From: Archivesica marissinica
Lineage: Eukaryota > Mollusca > Bivalvia > Venerida > Vesicomyidae
Direction: 5' to 3'
NCBI GenBank assembly: GCA_014843695.1
Contig: JABXNX010000108.1
Span: forward strand, 47,603 to 111,602
DNA length: 64,000 nt
Part shown: positions 1-15,000 of the stretch, piece by piece
How the letters are laid out: each line of letters starts with the position of its first letter
Numbering within the stretch: the stretch's first letter is position 1
Program-made: the position numbers and the translations under genes
The notes under the pieces: model-generated
Seen by the model: the letters and a program-made list of their open reading frames with translations, nothing else
Told to the model about the DNA's origin: nothing
Database searches by the model: none

Positions 1-3000
1 ACAAGAGGAAATCTATGTCTGTACAAGACAGATCGTACAGTGGAAGGACAAGAGGAAACCTATGTCTGTACAAGACAGATCGTACAGTGGAAGGACAAGA
101 GGAAATCTATGTCTGTACAAGACAGATCGTACAGTGGAAGGACAAGAGGAAATCTATGTCTGTACAAAGACAGATCTTACATTGGAAGGACAAGAGGAAA
201 TCTATGTCTGTACAAGACAGATCTTACATTGGAAGGACAAGAGGAAATCTATGTCTGTACGAGACAGATCTTACATTGGAAGGACAAGAGGAAATCTATG
301 TTTGTATGAGAGATCTTACATTGGAAGGACAAGAGGAAATCTATGTCTGTACGAGACAGATCGTACATTGGAAGGACAAGAGGAAATCTATGTCTGTACA
401 AGACAGATCGTACAGTGGAAGGACAAGAGGAAATCTATGTCTGTACAAGACAGATCATACAGTGGAAGGACAAGAGGAAATCTATGTCTGTACCGGACAG
501 ATCGTACATTGGAAGCACAAGAGGAAATCTATGTCTGTACGAGACAGATCGTACAGTGGAAGGACAAAGGACAGAGGAAATCTATGTCTGTACAAGACAG
601 ATCTTACATGGAAGGACAAGAGGAAATCTATGTCTGTACAACAGATCGTACAGTGGAAGGACAAGAGGAAATCTATGTCTGTACGAGACAGATCGTACAT
701 TGGAAGGACAAGAGGAAATCTATGTCTGTACGAGACAGATCTTACATTGGAAGGACAAGAGGAAATCTATGTCTGTACAAGACAGATCTTACATTGGAAG
801 GACAAGAGGAAATCTATGTCTGTACAAGACAGATCGTACATTGGAAGGACAAGAGGAAATCTATGTCTGTACAAGACAGATCGTACATTGGAAGGACAAG
901 AGGAAATCTATGTCTGTACAAAACAGATCTTACATTGGAAGGACAAGAGGAAATCTATGTCTGTACAAGACAGATCTTACATTGGAAGGACAAGAGGAAA
1001 TCTATGTCTGTACAAAACAGATCGTAAATTGGAAGGACAAGAGGAAATCTATGTCTGTATGAGACAGATCGTACATTGGAAGCACAAGAGGAAATCTATG
1101 TCTGTACGAGACAGATCTTACATTAGAAGGACAAGAGGAAATCTATGTCTGTACGAGACAGATCTTACATTGGAAGGACAAGAGGAAATCTATGTCTGTA
1201 CGGGACAGATCTTACATTGGTAGGACAAGAGGAAATCTATGTCTGTACAAGACAGATCTTACATTGGAAGGACAATATCTTACATTAGAAGGACAAGAGG
1301 AAATCTGTCTGTACGGGACAGATCTTACATTGGAAGGACAAGAGGAAATATATGTCTGTACGAGACAGATCTTACATTTGAAGGACAATAGGAAATCTAT
1401 GTCTGTACGGGACAGATCTTACATTGGAAGGACAAGGGATGTACGTGACAATCTTACATTTGAAGGACAAGAGGAAATCTATGTCTGTACGAGACAGATC
1501 TTACATTGGAAGGACAAGAGGAAATCTATGTCTGTACGAGACAGATCTTACATTGGAAGGACAAGAGGAAATCTATGTCTGTACAAGACAGATCGTACAG
1601 TGGAAGGACAAAGGACAAGAGGAAATCTATGTCTGTACAAGACAGATCGTACAGTGGAAGGACAAGAGGAAATCTATGTCTGTACAAGACAGATCGTACA
1701 GTGGAAGGACAAGAGGAAATCTATGTCTGTACCAGACAGATCGTACATTGGAAGCACAAGAGGAAATCTATGTCTGTACGAGACAGATCGTACATTGGAA
1801 GGACAAGAGGAAATCTATGTTTGTACGAGACAGATCTTACATTGGAAGGACAAGAGGAAATCTATGTCTGTATGAGACAGATCGTACATTGGAAGGACAA
1901 GAGGAAATCTATGTCTGTACAAGACAGATCGTACAGTGGAAGGACAAGAGGAAATCTATGTCTGTACAAGACAGATCGTACAGTGGGAAGGACAAGAGGA
2001 AATCTATGTCTGTACAAGACAGATCGTACAGTGGAAGGACAAAGGACAAGAGGAAATCTATGTCTGTACAAGACAGATCGTACAGTGGAAGGACAAGGGG
2101 AAATCTATGTCTGTACAAGACAGATCGCAGTGGAAGGACAAGAGGAAATCTATGTCTGTACAAGACAGATCGTACAGTGGAAGGACAAGAGGAAATCTAT
2201 GTCTGTACAAGACAGATCGTACAGTGGAAGGACAAGAGGAAATCTATGTCTGTACAAGACAGATCGTACAGTGGAAGGACAAGAGGAAATCTATGTCTGT
2301 ACAAGACAGATCTTACATTGGAAGGACAAGAGGAAATCTATGTCTGTACGAGACAGATCTTACATTGGAAGGACAAGAGGAAATCTATGTCTGTACGAGA
2401 CAGATCGTACATTGGAAGGACAAGAGGAAATCTATGTCTGTACGAGACAGATCTTACATTGGAAGGACAAGAGGAAATCTATGTCTGTAAGGACAGATCT
2501 TACATTGGAAGGACAAGAGGAAATCTATGTCTGTACAAGACAGATCTTACATTGGAAGGACAAGAGGAAATCTATGTCTGTACAAGACAGATTACATTGG
2601 AAGGACAAGAGGAAATCTATGTCTGTACGAGACAGATCTTACATTGGAAGGACAAGAGGAAATCTATGTCTGTAGACAGATCTTACATTGGAAGGACAAG
2701 AGGAAATCTATGTCTGTACGAGACAGATCGTACATTGGAAGGACAAGAGGAAATCTATGTCTGTACAAGACAGATCGTACAGTGGAAGGACAAGAGGAAA
2801 TCTATGTCTGTACAAGACAGATCGTACAGTGGAAGGACAAGAGGAAATCTATGTCTGTACCGGACAGATCGTACATTGGAAGCACAAGAGGAAATCTATG
2901 TCTGTACGAGACAGATCGTACAGTGGAAGGACAAAGGACAAGAGGAAATCTATGTCTGTACAAGACAGATCTTACATTGGAAGGACAAGAGAAAATCTAT

Positions 3001-6000
3001 GTCTGTACGAAACAGATCGTACATTGGAAGGACAAGAGGAAATCTATGTCTGTACGAGACAGATTTTACATTAGAAGGACAAGAGGAAATCTATGTATGT
3101 ACAAGACAGATCGTACATTGGAAGGACAAGAGGAAATCTATGTCTGTACAAGACAGATCTTACATTGGAAGGACAAGAGGAAATCTATGTATGTACAAGA
3201 CAGATCTTACATTGGAAGGACAAGAGGAAATCTATGTCTGTACGAGACAGATCTTACATTAGAAGGACAAGAGGTAATATATGTCTGTTCGAGACAGATC
3301 TTACATTAGAAGGACAAGAGGAAATCTATGTCTGTACGGGACAGATCTTACATTGGTAGGACAAGAGGAAATCTATGTCTGTACAAGACAGATCTTACAT
3401 TGGAAGGACAATATCTTACATTAGAAGGACAAGAGGAAATCTGTCTGTACGGGACAGATCTTACATTGGAAGGACAAGAGGAAATATATGTCTGTACGAG
3501 ACAGATCTTACATTTGAAGGACAATAGGAAATCTATGTCTGTACGGGACAGATCTTACATTGGAAGGACAAGCCGGGATGTACGTGACACATCTTACATT
3601 TGAAGGACAAGAGGAAATCTATGTTTGTACGAGACAGATCTTTCATTGGAAGGACAAGAGGAAATCTATGTCTGTACGAAACAGATCTTACATTGGAAGG
3701 ACAAGAGGAAATCTATGTCTGTACAAGACAGATCGTACAGTGGAAGGACAAGAGGAAAATCTATGTCTGTACAAGACAGATCGTACAGTGGAAGGACAAA
3801 GACAAGAGGAAATCTATGTCTGTACAAGACAGATCGTACAGTGGAAGGACAAGAGGAAATCTATGTCTGTACAAGACAGATCGTACAGTGGAAGGACAAG
3901 AGGAAATCTATGTCTGTACAAGACAGATCGTACATTGGAAGGACAAGAGGAAATCTATGTCTGTACAAGACAGATCGTACAGTGGAAGGACAAAGGACAA
4001 GAGGAAATCTATGTCTGTACAAGACAGATCTTACATTGGAAGGACAAGAGGAAATCTATGTCTGTACGAAACAGATCGTACATTGGAAGGACAAGAGGAA
4101 ATCTATGTCTGTACGAAACAGATCTTACATTGGAAGGACAAGAGGAAATCTATGTCTGTACGAGACAGATCTTACATTGGAAGGACAAGAGGAAATCTAT
4201 GTCTGTATGAGACAGATCGTACATTGGAAGGACAAGAGGAAATCTATGTCTGTATGAGACAGATCGTACATTGGAAGGACAAGAGGAAATCTATGTCTGT
4301 ACGAAGACAGATCTTACATTGGAAGGACAAGAGGAAATCTATGTCTGTACAAGACAGATCGTACATTGGAAGGACAAGAGGAAATCTATGTCTGTACAAG
4401 ACAGATCGTACAGTGGAAGGACAAGAGGAAATCTATGTCTGTACAAGACAGATCTTACATTGGAAGGACAAGAGGAAATCTATGTCTGTACGAGACAGAT
4501 CGTACATTGGAAGGACAAGAGGAAATCTATGTCTGTAGACAGATCGTACATGGAAGGACAAGAGGAAATCTGTCTGTACGAGACAGATCGTACATGGAAG
4601 GACAAGAGGAAATCTATGTCTGTACAAGACAGATCGTACAGTGGAAGGACAAGAGGAAATCTATGTCTGTACAAGACAGATCGTACAGTGGAAGGACAAG
4701 AGGAAATCTATGTCTGTACGGACAGATCTACATTGGAAGGACAAGAGGAAATCTATGTCTGTACGAGACAGATCTTACATTGGAAGGACAAGAGGAAATC
4801 TATGTCTGTACTAGACAGATCTTACATTGGAAGGACAAGAGGAAATCTATGTCTGTACGAGACAGATCTTACATTGGAAGGACAAGAGGAAATCTATGTC
4901 TGTACGAGACAGATCTTACATTGGAAGGACAAGAGGAAATCTATGTCTGTACGAGAGATCTTACATTGGAAGGACAAGAGGAAATCTATGTCTGTACAAG
5001 ACAGATCTTACATTGGAAGGACAAGAGGAAATCTATGTCTGTACGAGACAGATCTTACATNNNNNNNNNNNNNNNNNNNNNNNNNNNNNNNNNNNNNNNN
5101 NNNNNNNNNNNNNNNNNNNNNNNNNNNNNNNNNNNNNNNNNNNNNNNNNNNNNNNNNNNNNNNNNNNNNNNNNNNNNNNNNNNNNNNNNNNNNNNNNNNN
5201 NNNNNNNNNNNNNNNNNNNNNNNNNNNNNNNNNNNNNNNNNNNNNNNNNNNNNNNNNNNNNNNNNNNNNNNNNNNNNNNNNNNNNNNNNNNNNNNNNNNN
5301 NNNNNNNNNNNNNNNNNNNNNNNNNNNNNNNNNNNNNNNNNNNNNNNNNNNNNNNNNNNNNNNNNNNNNNNNNNNNNNNNNNNNNNNNNNNNNNNNNNNN
5401 NNNNNNNNNNNNNNNNNNNNNNNNNNNNNNNNNNNNNNNNNNNNNNNNNNNNNNNNNNNNNNNNNNNNNNNNNNNNNNNNNNNNNNNNNNNNNNNNNNNN
5501 NNNNNNNNNNNNNNNNNNNNNNNNNNNNNNNNNNNNNNNNNNNNNNNNNNNNNNNNNNNNNNNNNNNNNNNNNNNNNNNNNNNNNNNNNNNNNNNNNNNN
5601 NNNNNNNNNNNNNNNNNNNNNNNNNNNNNNNNNNNNNNNNNNNNNNNNNNNNNNNNNNNNNNNNNNNNNNNNNNNNNNNNNNNNNNNNNNNNNNNNNNNN
5701 NNNNNNNNNNNNNNNNNNNNNNNNNNNNNNNNNNNNNNNNNNNNNNNNNNNNNNNNNNNNNNNNNNNNNNNNNNNNNNNNNNNNNNNNNNNNNNNNNNNN
5801 NNNNNNNNNNNNNNNNNNNNNNNNNNNNNNNNNNNNNNNNNNNNNNNNNNNNNNNNNNNNNNNNNNNNNNNNNNNNNNNNNNNNNNNNNNNNNNNNNNNN
5901 NNNNNNNNNNNNNNNNNNNNNNNNNNNNNNNNNNNNNNNNNNNNNNNNNNNNNNNNNNNNNNNNNNNNNNNNNNNNNNNNNNNNNNNNNNNNNNNNNNNN

Positions 6001-9000
6001 NNNNNNNNNNNNNNNNNNNNNNNNNNNNNNNNNNNNNNNNNNNNNNNNNNNNNNNNNNNNCTGTACAAGACAGATCGTACAGTGGAAGGACAAGAGGAAA
6101 TCTATGTCTGTACAAGACAGATCGTACAGTGGAAGGACAAGAGGAAATCTATGTCTGTACCAGACAGATCGTACATTGGAAGCACAAGAGGAAATCTATG
6201 TCTGTACGAGACAGATCGTACAGTGGAAGGACAAAGGACAAGAGGAAATCTATGTCTGTACAAGACAGATCTTACATTGGAAGGACAAGAGAAAATCTAT
6301 GTCTGTACGAAACAGATCTTACATTGGAAGGACAAGAGGAAATCTATGTCTGTACGAGACAGATTTTACATTGGTAGGACAAGAGGAAATCTATGTCTGT
6401 ACAAGACAGATCTTACATTGGAAGGACAATATCTTACATTAGAAGGACAAGAGGAAATCTATGTCTGTATGGGACAGATCTTACATTGGAAGGACAAGCC
6501 GGGATGTACGGGACACATCTTACAGTGGATGGACAAGAGGAAATCTATGTCTGTACGAGACAGATCTTACATTAGAAGGACAAGAGGAAATCTATGTCTG
6601 TACAAGACAGATCGTACATTGGAAGGACAAGAGGAAATCTATGTATGTACAAGACAGATCTTACATTGGAAGGACAAGAGGAAATCTATGTATGTACAAG
6701 ACAGATCGTACAGTGGAAGGACAGGAGGAAATCTATGTCTGTACAAGACAGATCGTACATTGGAAGGACAAGAGGAAATCTATGTCTGTACAAGACAGAT
6801 CGTACAGTGGAAGGACAAGAGGAAATCTATGTCTGTACGAGACAGATCTTACATTGGAAGGACAAGAGGAAATCTATGTCTGTATGGGACAGATCGTACA
6901 GTGGAAGGACAAGCCGGGATGTACGGGACACATCTTACATTTGAAGGACAAGAGGAAATCTATGTGTGTACGAGACAGATCGTACAGTGGAAGGACAAGA
7001 GGAAATCTATGTTTGTACGAGACAGATCTTACATTGGAAGGACAAGAGGAAATCTATGTCTGTATGAGACAGATCGTACATTGGAAGGACAAGAGGAAAT
7101 CTATGTCTGTACAAGACAGATCGTACAGTGGAAGGACAAGAGGAAATCTATGTCTGTACAAGACAGATCGTACAGTGGAAGGACAAAGGACAAGAGGAAA
7201 TCTATGTCTGTACAAGACAGATCGTACAGTGGAAGGACAAGAGGAAATCTATGTCTGTACAAGACAGATCGTACAGTGGAAGGACAAAGGACAAGAGGAA
7301 ATCTATGTCTGTACAAGACAGATCGTACAGTGGAAGGACAAGAGGAAACCTATGTCTGTACAAGACAGATCGTACAGTGGAAGGACAAAGGACAAGAGGA
7401 AATCTATGTCTGTACAAGACAGATCGTACAGTGGAAGGACAAGAGGAAATCTATGTCTGTACAAGACAGATCGTACAGTGGAAGGACAAAGGACAAGAGG
7501 AAATCTATGTCTGTACAAGACAGATCGTACAGTGGAAGGACAAGAGGAAATCTATGTCTGTACAAGACAGATCGTACAGTGGAAGGACAAAGGACAAGAG
7601 GAAATCTATGTCTGTACAAGACAGATCTTACATTGGAAGGACAAGAGGAAATCTATGTCGGTACGAAACAGATCGTACATTGGAAGGACAAGAGGAAATC
7701 TATGTCGGTACGAAACAGATCGTACATTGGAAGGACAAGAGGAAATCTATGTTTGTACGAGACAGATCTTACATTGGAAGGACAAGAGGAAATCTATGTC
7801 TGTATGAGACAGATCGTACATTGGAAGGACAAGAGGAAATCTATGTCTGTATGAGACAGATCGTACATTGGAAGGACAAGAGGAAATCTATGTCTGTACA
7901 AGACAGATCTTACATTGGAAGGACAAGAGGAAATCTATGTCTGTACAAGACAGATCTTACATTGGAAGGACAAGAGGAAATCTATGTTTGTATGAGAGAT
8001 CTTACATTGGAAGGACAAGAGGAAATCTATGTCTGTACGAGACAGATCGTACATTGGAAGGACAAGAGGAAATCTATGTCTGTACAAGACAGATCGTACA
8101 GTGGAAGGACAAGAGGAAATCTATGTCTGTACAAGACAGATCATACAGTGGAAGGACAAGAGGAAATCTATGTCTGTACCGGACAGATCGTACATTGGAA
8201 GCACAAGAGGAAATCTATGTCTGTACGAGACAGATCGTACAGTGGAAGGACAAAGGACAAGAGGAAATCTATGTCTGTACAAGACAGATCTTACATTGGA
8301 AGGACAAGAGAAAATCTATGTCTGTACGAAACAGATCGTACATTGGAAGGACAAGAGGAAATCTATGTCTGTACGAAACAGATCTTACATTGGAAGGACA
8401 AGAGGAAATCTATGTCTGTACGAGACAGATCTTACATTAGAAGGACAAGAGGAAATCTATGTATGTACAAGACAGATCTTACATTGGAAGGACAAGAGGA
8501 AATCTATGTATGTACGAGACAGATCGTACATTGGAAGGACAAGAGGAAATCTATGTCTGTACAAGACAGATCTTACATTGGAAGGACAAGAGGAAATCTA
8601 TGTCTGTACAAGACAGATCTTACATTGGAAGGACAAGAGGAAATCTATGTCTGTACGAGACAGATCTTACATTGGAAGGACAAGAGGAAATCTATGTCTG
8701 TACGAGACAGATCTTACATTGGAAGGACAAGAGGAAATCTATGTTTGTATGAGAGATCTTACATTGGAAGGACAAGAGGAAATCTATGTCTGTACGAGAC
8801 AGATCTTACATTGGAAGGACAAGAGGAAATCTATGTCTGTACGAGACAGATCGTACATTGGAAGGACAAGAGGAAATCTATGTCTGTACGAGACAGATCT
8901 TACATTGGAAGGACAAGAGGAAATCTATGTCTGTACGAGACAGATCGTACATTGGAAGGACAAGAGGAAATCTATGTCTGTACGAGACAGATCGTACATT

Positions 9001-12000
9001 GGAAGGACAAGAGGAAATCTATGTCTGTACAAGACAGATCGTACAGTGGAAGGACAAGAGGAAATCTATGTCTGTACAAGACAGATCGTACAGTGGAAGG
9101 ACAAGAGGAAATCTATGTCTGTACCAGACAGATCGTACAGTGGAAGGACAAAGGACAAGAGGAAATCTATGTCTGTACAAGACAGATCTTACATTGGAAG
9201 GACAAGAGAAAATCTATGTCTGTACGAAACAGATCGTACATTGGAAGGACAAGAGGAAATCTATGTCTGTACGAAACAGATCTTACATTGGAAGGACAAG
9301 AGGAAATCTATGTCTGTACGAGACAGATTTTACATTGGTAGGACAAGAGGAAATCTATGTCTGTACAAGACAGATCTTACATTGGAAGGACAATATCTTA
9401 CATTAGAAGGACAAGAGGAAATCTATGTCTGTATGGGACAGATCTTACATTGGAAGGACAAGCCGGGATGTACGGGACACATCTTACAGTGGATGGACAA
9501 GAGCAAATCTATGTCTGTACGAGACAGATCTTACATTAGAAGGACAAGAGGAAATCTATGTCTGTACAAGACAGATCGTACATTGGAAGGACAAGAGGAA
9601 ATCTATGTATGTACAAGACAGATCTTACATTGGAAGGACAAGAGGAAATCTATGTATGTACAAGACAGATCGTACAGTGGAAGGACAGGAGGAAATCTAT
9701 GTCTGTACAAGACAGATCGTACATTGGAAGGACAAGAGGAAATCTATGTGTGTACGAGACAGATCGTACAGTGGAAGGACAAGAGGAAATCTATGTTTGT
9801 ACGAGACAGATCTTACATTGGAAGGACAAGAGGAAATCTATGTCTGTATGAGACAGATCGTACATTGGAAGGACAAGAGGAAATCTATGTCTGTACAAGA
9901 CAGATCGTACAGTGGAAGGACAAGAGGAAATCTATGTCTGTACAAGACAGATCGTACAGTGGAAGGACAAAGGACAAGAGGAAATCTATGTCTGTACAAG
10001 ACAGATCGTACAGTGGAAGGACAAAGGACAAGAGGAAATCTATGTCTGTACAAGACAGATCGTACAGTGGAAGGACAAGAGGAAATCTATGTCTGTACAA
10101 GACAGATCGTACAGTGGAAGGACAAGAGGAAATCTATGTCTGTACAAGACAGATCGTACATTGGAAGGACAAGAGGAAATCTATGTCTGTACAAGACAGA
10201 TCGTACATTGGAAGGACAAAAGGAAATCTATGTCTGTACAAGACAGATCGTACATTGGAAGGACAAGAGGAAATCTATGTCTGTACAAGACAGATCTTAC
10301 ATTGGAAGGACAAGAGGAAATCTATGTCTGTACAAGACAGATCGTACAGTGGAAGGACAAAGGACAAGAGGAAATCTATGTCTGTACAAGACAGATCTTA
10401 CATTGGAAGGACAAGAGGAAATCTATGTCTGTACGAAACAGATCGTACATTGGAAGGACAAGAGGAAATCTATGTCTGTACGAAACAGATCTTACATTGG
10501 AAGGACAAGAGGAAATCTATGTCTGTACAAGACAGATCTTACATTGGAAGGACAAGAGGAAATCTATGTCTGTACAAGACAGATCTTACATTGGAAGGAC
10601 AAGAGGAAATCTATGTCTGTATGAGACAGATCGTACATTGGAAGGACAAGAGGAAATCTATGTCTGTACGAAACAGATCTTACATTGGAAGGACAAGAGG
10701 AAATCTATGTCTGTACAAGACAGATCTTACATTAGAAGGACAAGAGGAAATCTATGTCTGTACAAGACAGATCTTACATTGGAAGGACAAGAGGAAATCT
10801 ATGTCTGTACGAGACAGATCGTACATTGGAAGGACAAGAGGAAATCTATGTTTGTATGAGAGATCTTACATTGGAAGGACAAGAGGAAATCTATGTATGT
10901 ACAAGACAGATCTTACATTGGAAGGACAAGAGGAAATCTATGTCTGTACAGGACAGATCGTACATTGGAAGCACAAGAGGAAATCTATGTCTGTACGAGA
11001 CAGATCGTACAGTGGAAGGACAAAGGACAAGAGGAAATCTATGTCTGTACAAGACAGATCTTACATTGGAAGGACAAGAGAAAATCTATGTCTGTACGAA
11101 ACAGATCGTACATTGGAAGGACAAGAGGAAATCTATGTCTGTACGAAACAGATCTTACATTGGAAGGACAAGAGGAAATCTATGTCTGTACGAGACAGAT
11201 CTTACATTAGAAGGACAAGAGGAAATCTATGTATGTACAAGACAGATCTTACATTGGAAGGACAAGAGGAAATCTATGTATGTACGAGACAGATCGTACA
11301 TTGGAAGGACAAGAGGAAATCTATGTCTGTACAAGACAGATCTTACATTGGAAGGACAAGAGGAAATCTATGTTTGTATGAGAGATCTTACATTGGAAGG
11401 ACAAGAGGAAATCTATGTCTGTATGAGACAGATCGTACATTGGAAGGACAAGAGGAAATCTATGTCTGTACAAAGACAGATCTTACATTGGAAGGACAAG
11501 AGGAAATCTATGTCTGTACAAGACAGATCTTACATTGGAAGGACAAGAGGAAATCTATGTTTGTATGAGAGATCATACATTGGAAGGACAAGAGGAAATC
11601 TATGTCTGTACGAGACAGATCGTACATTGGAAGGACAAGAGGAAATCTATGTCTGTACAAGACAGATCGTACAGTGGAAGGACAAGAGGAAATCTATGTC
11701 TGTACAAGACAGATCATACAGTGGAAGGACAAGAGGAAATCTATGTCTGTACCGGACAAATCGTACATTGGAAGCACAAGAGGAAATCTATGTCTGTACG
11801 AGACAGATCGTACAGTGGAAGGACAAAGGACAAGAGGAAATCTATGTCTGTACAAGACAGATCTTACATTCGAAGGACAAGAGGAAATCTATGTCTGTAC
11901 GAGACAGATTTTACATTAGAAGGACAAGAGGAAATCTATGTATGTACAAGACAGATCGTACATTGGAAGGGCAAGAGGAAATCTATGTCTGTACAAGACA

Positions 12001-15000
12001 GATCTTACATAGGAAGGACAAGAGGAAATCTATGTATGTACAAGACAGATCTTACATTGGAAGGACAAGAGGAAATCTATGTCTGTACAAGACAGATCTT
12101 ACATTGGAAGGACAAGAGGAAATCTATGTCTGTACAAAATAGATCGTAAATTGGAAGGACAAGAGGAAATCTATGTCTGTATGGGACAGATCGTACATTG
12201 GAAGCACAAGAGTAAATCTATGTCTGTACGAGACAGATCTTACATTAGAAGGACAAGAGGAAATATATGTCTGTTCGAGACAGATCTTACATTAGAAGGA
12301 CAAGAGGAAATCTATGTCTGTACGGGACAGATCTTACATTGGAAGGACAATATCTTACATTAGAAGGACAAGAGGAAATCTGTCTGTACGGGACAGATCT
12401 TACATTGGAAGGACAAGAGGAAATATATGTCTGTACGAGACAGATCTTACATTTGAAGGACAATAGGAAATCTATGTCTGTACGGGACAGATCTTACATT
12501 GGAAGGACAAGCCGGGATGTACGTGACACATCTTACATTTGAAGGACAAGAGAAAATCTATGTCTGTACGAAACAGATCGTTCATTGGAAGGACAAGAGG
12601 AAATCTATGTCTGTACGAAACAGATCTTACATTGGAAGGACAAGAGGAAATCTATGTCTGTACAAGACAGATCGTACAGTGGAAGGACAAGAGGATGTCT
12701 GTACAAGACAGATCGTACATTGGAAGGACAAGAGGAAATCTATGTCTGTACGAGACAGACCATACATTGGAAGGACAAAAGGAAATCTATGTCTGTACAA
12801 GACAGATCTTACATTGGAAGGACAAGAGGAAATCTATGTCTGTACGAGACAGATCTTACATTGGAAGGACAAGAGGAAATCTATGTCTGTACAAGACAGA
12901 TCGTACATTGGAAGGACAAGAGGAAATCTATGTCTGTACAAGACAGATCGTACATTGGAAGGACAAGAGGAAATCTATGTCTGTAGAAGACAGATCGTAC
13001 AGTGGACGGACAAGAGGAAATCTATGTCTGTACAAGACAGATCTTACATTGGAAGGACAAGAGGAAATCTATGTTTGTATGAGAGATCTTACATTGGAAG
13101 GACAAGAGGAAATCTATGTCTGTATGAGACAGATCGTACATTGGAAGGACAAGAGGAAATCTATGTCTGTACAAAGACAGATCTTACATTGGAAGGACAA
13201 GAGGAAATCTATGTCTGTACAAGACAGATCTTACATTGGAAGGACAAGAGGAAATCTATGTTTGTATGAGAGATCATACATTGGAAGGACAAGAGGAAAT
13301 CTATGTCTGTACGAGACAGATCGTACATTGGAAGGACAAGAGGAAATCTATGTCTGTACAAGACAGATCGTACAGTGGAAGGACAAGAGGAAATCTATGT
13401 CTGTACAAGACAGATCATACAGTGGAAGGACAAGAGGAAATCTATGTCTGTACGAGACAGATCGTACAGTGGAAGGACAAAGGACAAGAGGAAATCTATG
13501 TCTGTACAAGACAGATCTTACATTGGAAGGACAAGAGGAAATCTATGTATGTACGAGACAGATTTTACATTAGAAGGACAAGAGGAAATCTATGTATGTA
13601 CAAGACAGATCGTACATTGGAAGGACAAGAGGAAATCTATGTCTGTACAAGACAGATCTTACATTGGAAGGACAAGAGGAAATCTATGTATGTACAAGAC
13701 AGATCTTACATTGGAAGGACAAGAGGAAATCTATGTCTGTACAAGACAGATCTTACATTGGAAGGACAAGAGGAAATCTATGTCTGTACAAAATAGATCG
13801 TAAATTGGAAGGACAAGAGGAAATCTATGTCTGTATGGGACAGATCGTACATTGGAAGCACAAGAGTAAATCTATGTCTGTACGAGACAGATCTTACATT
13901 AGAAGGACAAGAGGAAATATATGTCTGTTCGAGACAGATCTTACATTAGAAGGACAAGAGGAAATCTATGTCTGTACGGGACAGATCTTACATTGGTAGG
14001 ACAAGAGGAAATCTATGTCTGTACAAGACAGATCTTACATTGGAAGGACAAGAGGAAATCTATGTATGTACAAGACAGATCTTACATTGGAAGGACAAGA
14101 GGAAATCTATGTCTGTACAAGACAGATCTTACATTGGAAGGACAAGAGGAAATCTATGTCTGTACAAAATAGATCGTAAATTGGAAGGACAAGAGGAAAT
14201 CTATGTCTGTATGGGACAGATCGTACATTGGAAGCACAAGAGTAAATCTATGTCTGTACGAGACAGATCTTACATTAGAAGGACAAGAGGAAATATATGT
14301 CTGTTCGAGACAGATCTTACATTAGAAGGACAAGAGGAAATCTATGTCTGTACGGGACAGATCTTACATTGGTAGGACAAGAGGAAATCTATGTCTGTAC
14401 AAGACAGATCTTACATTGGAAGGACAATATCTTACATTAGAAGGACAAGAGGAAATCTGTCTGTACGGGACAGATCTTACATTGGAAGGACAAGAGGAAA
14501 TATATGTCTGTACGAGACAGATCTTACATTTGAAGGACAATAGGAAATCTATGTCTGTACGGGACAGATCTTACATTGGAAGGACAAGCCGGGATGTACG
14601 TGACACATCTTACATTTGAAGGACAAGAGAAAATCTATGTCTGTACGAAACAGATCGTTCATTGGAAGGACAAGAGGAAATCTATGTCTGTACGAAACAG
14701 ATCTTACATTGGAAGGACAAGAGGAAATCTATGTCTGTACAAGACAGATCGTACAGTGGAAGGACAAGAGGATGTCTGTACAAGACAGATCGTACATTGG
14801 AAGGACAAGAGGAAATCTATGTCTGTACGAGACAGACCATACATTGGAAGGACAAAAGGAAATCTATGTCTGTACAAGACAGATCTTACATTGGAAGGAC
14901 AAGAGGAAATCTATGTCTGTACGAGACAGATCTTACATTGGAAGGACAAGAGGAAATCTATGTCTGTACAAGACAGATCGTACATTGGAAGGACAAGAGG

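Noticed and set aside
8029..11568. A 1179-codon forward open frame, and similar long frames in the 47-bp array
   Set aside because: The frame is a direct translation of a stop-free minisatellite, with equally long frames in the other two phases, no non-repeat sequence and no recognisable domain.
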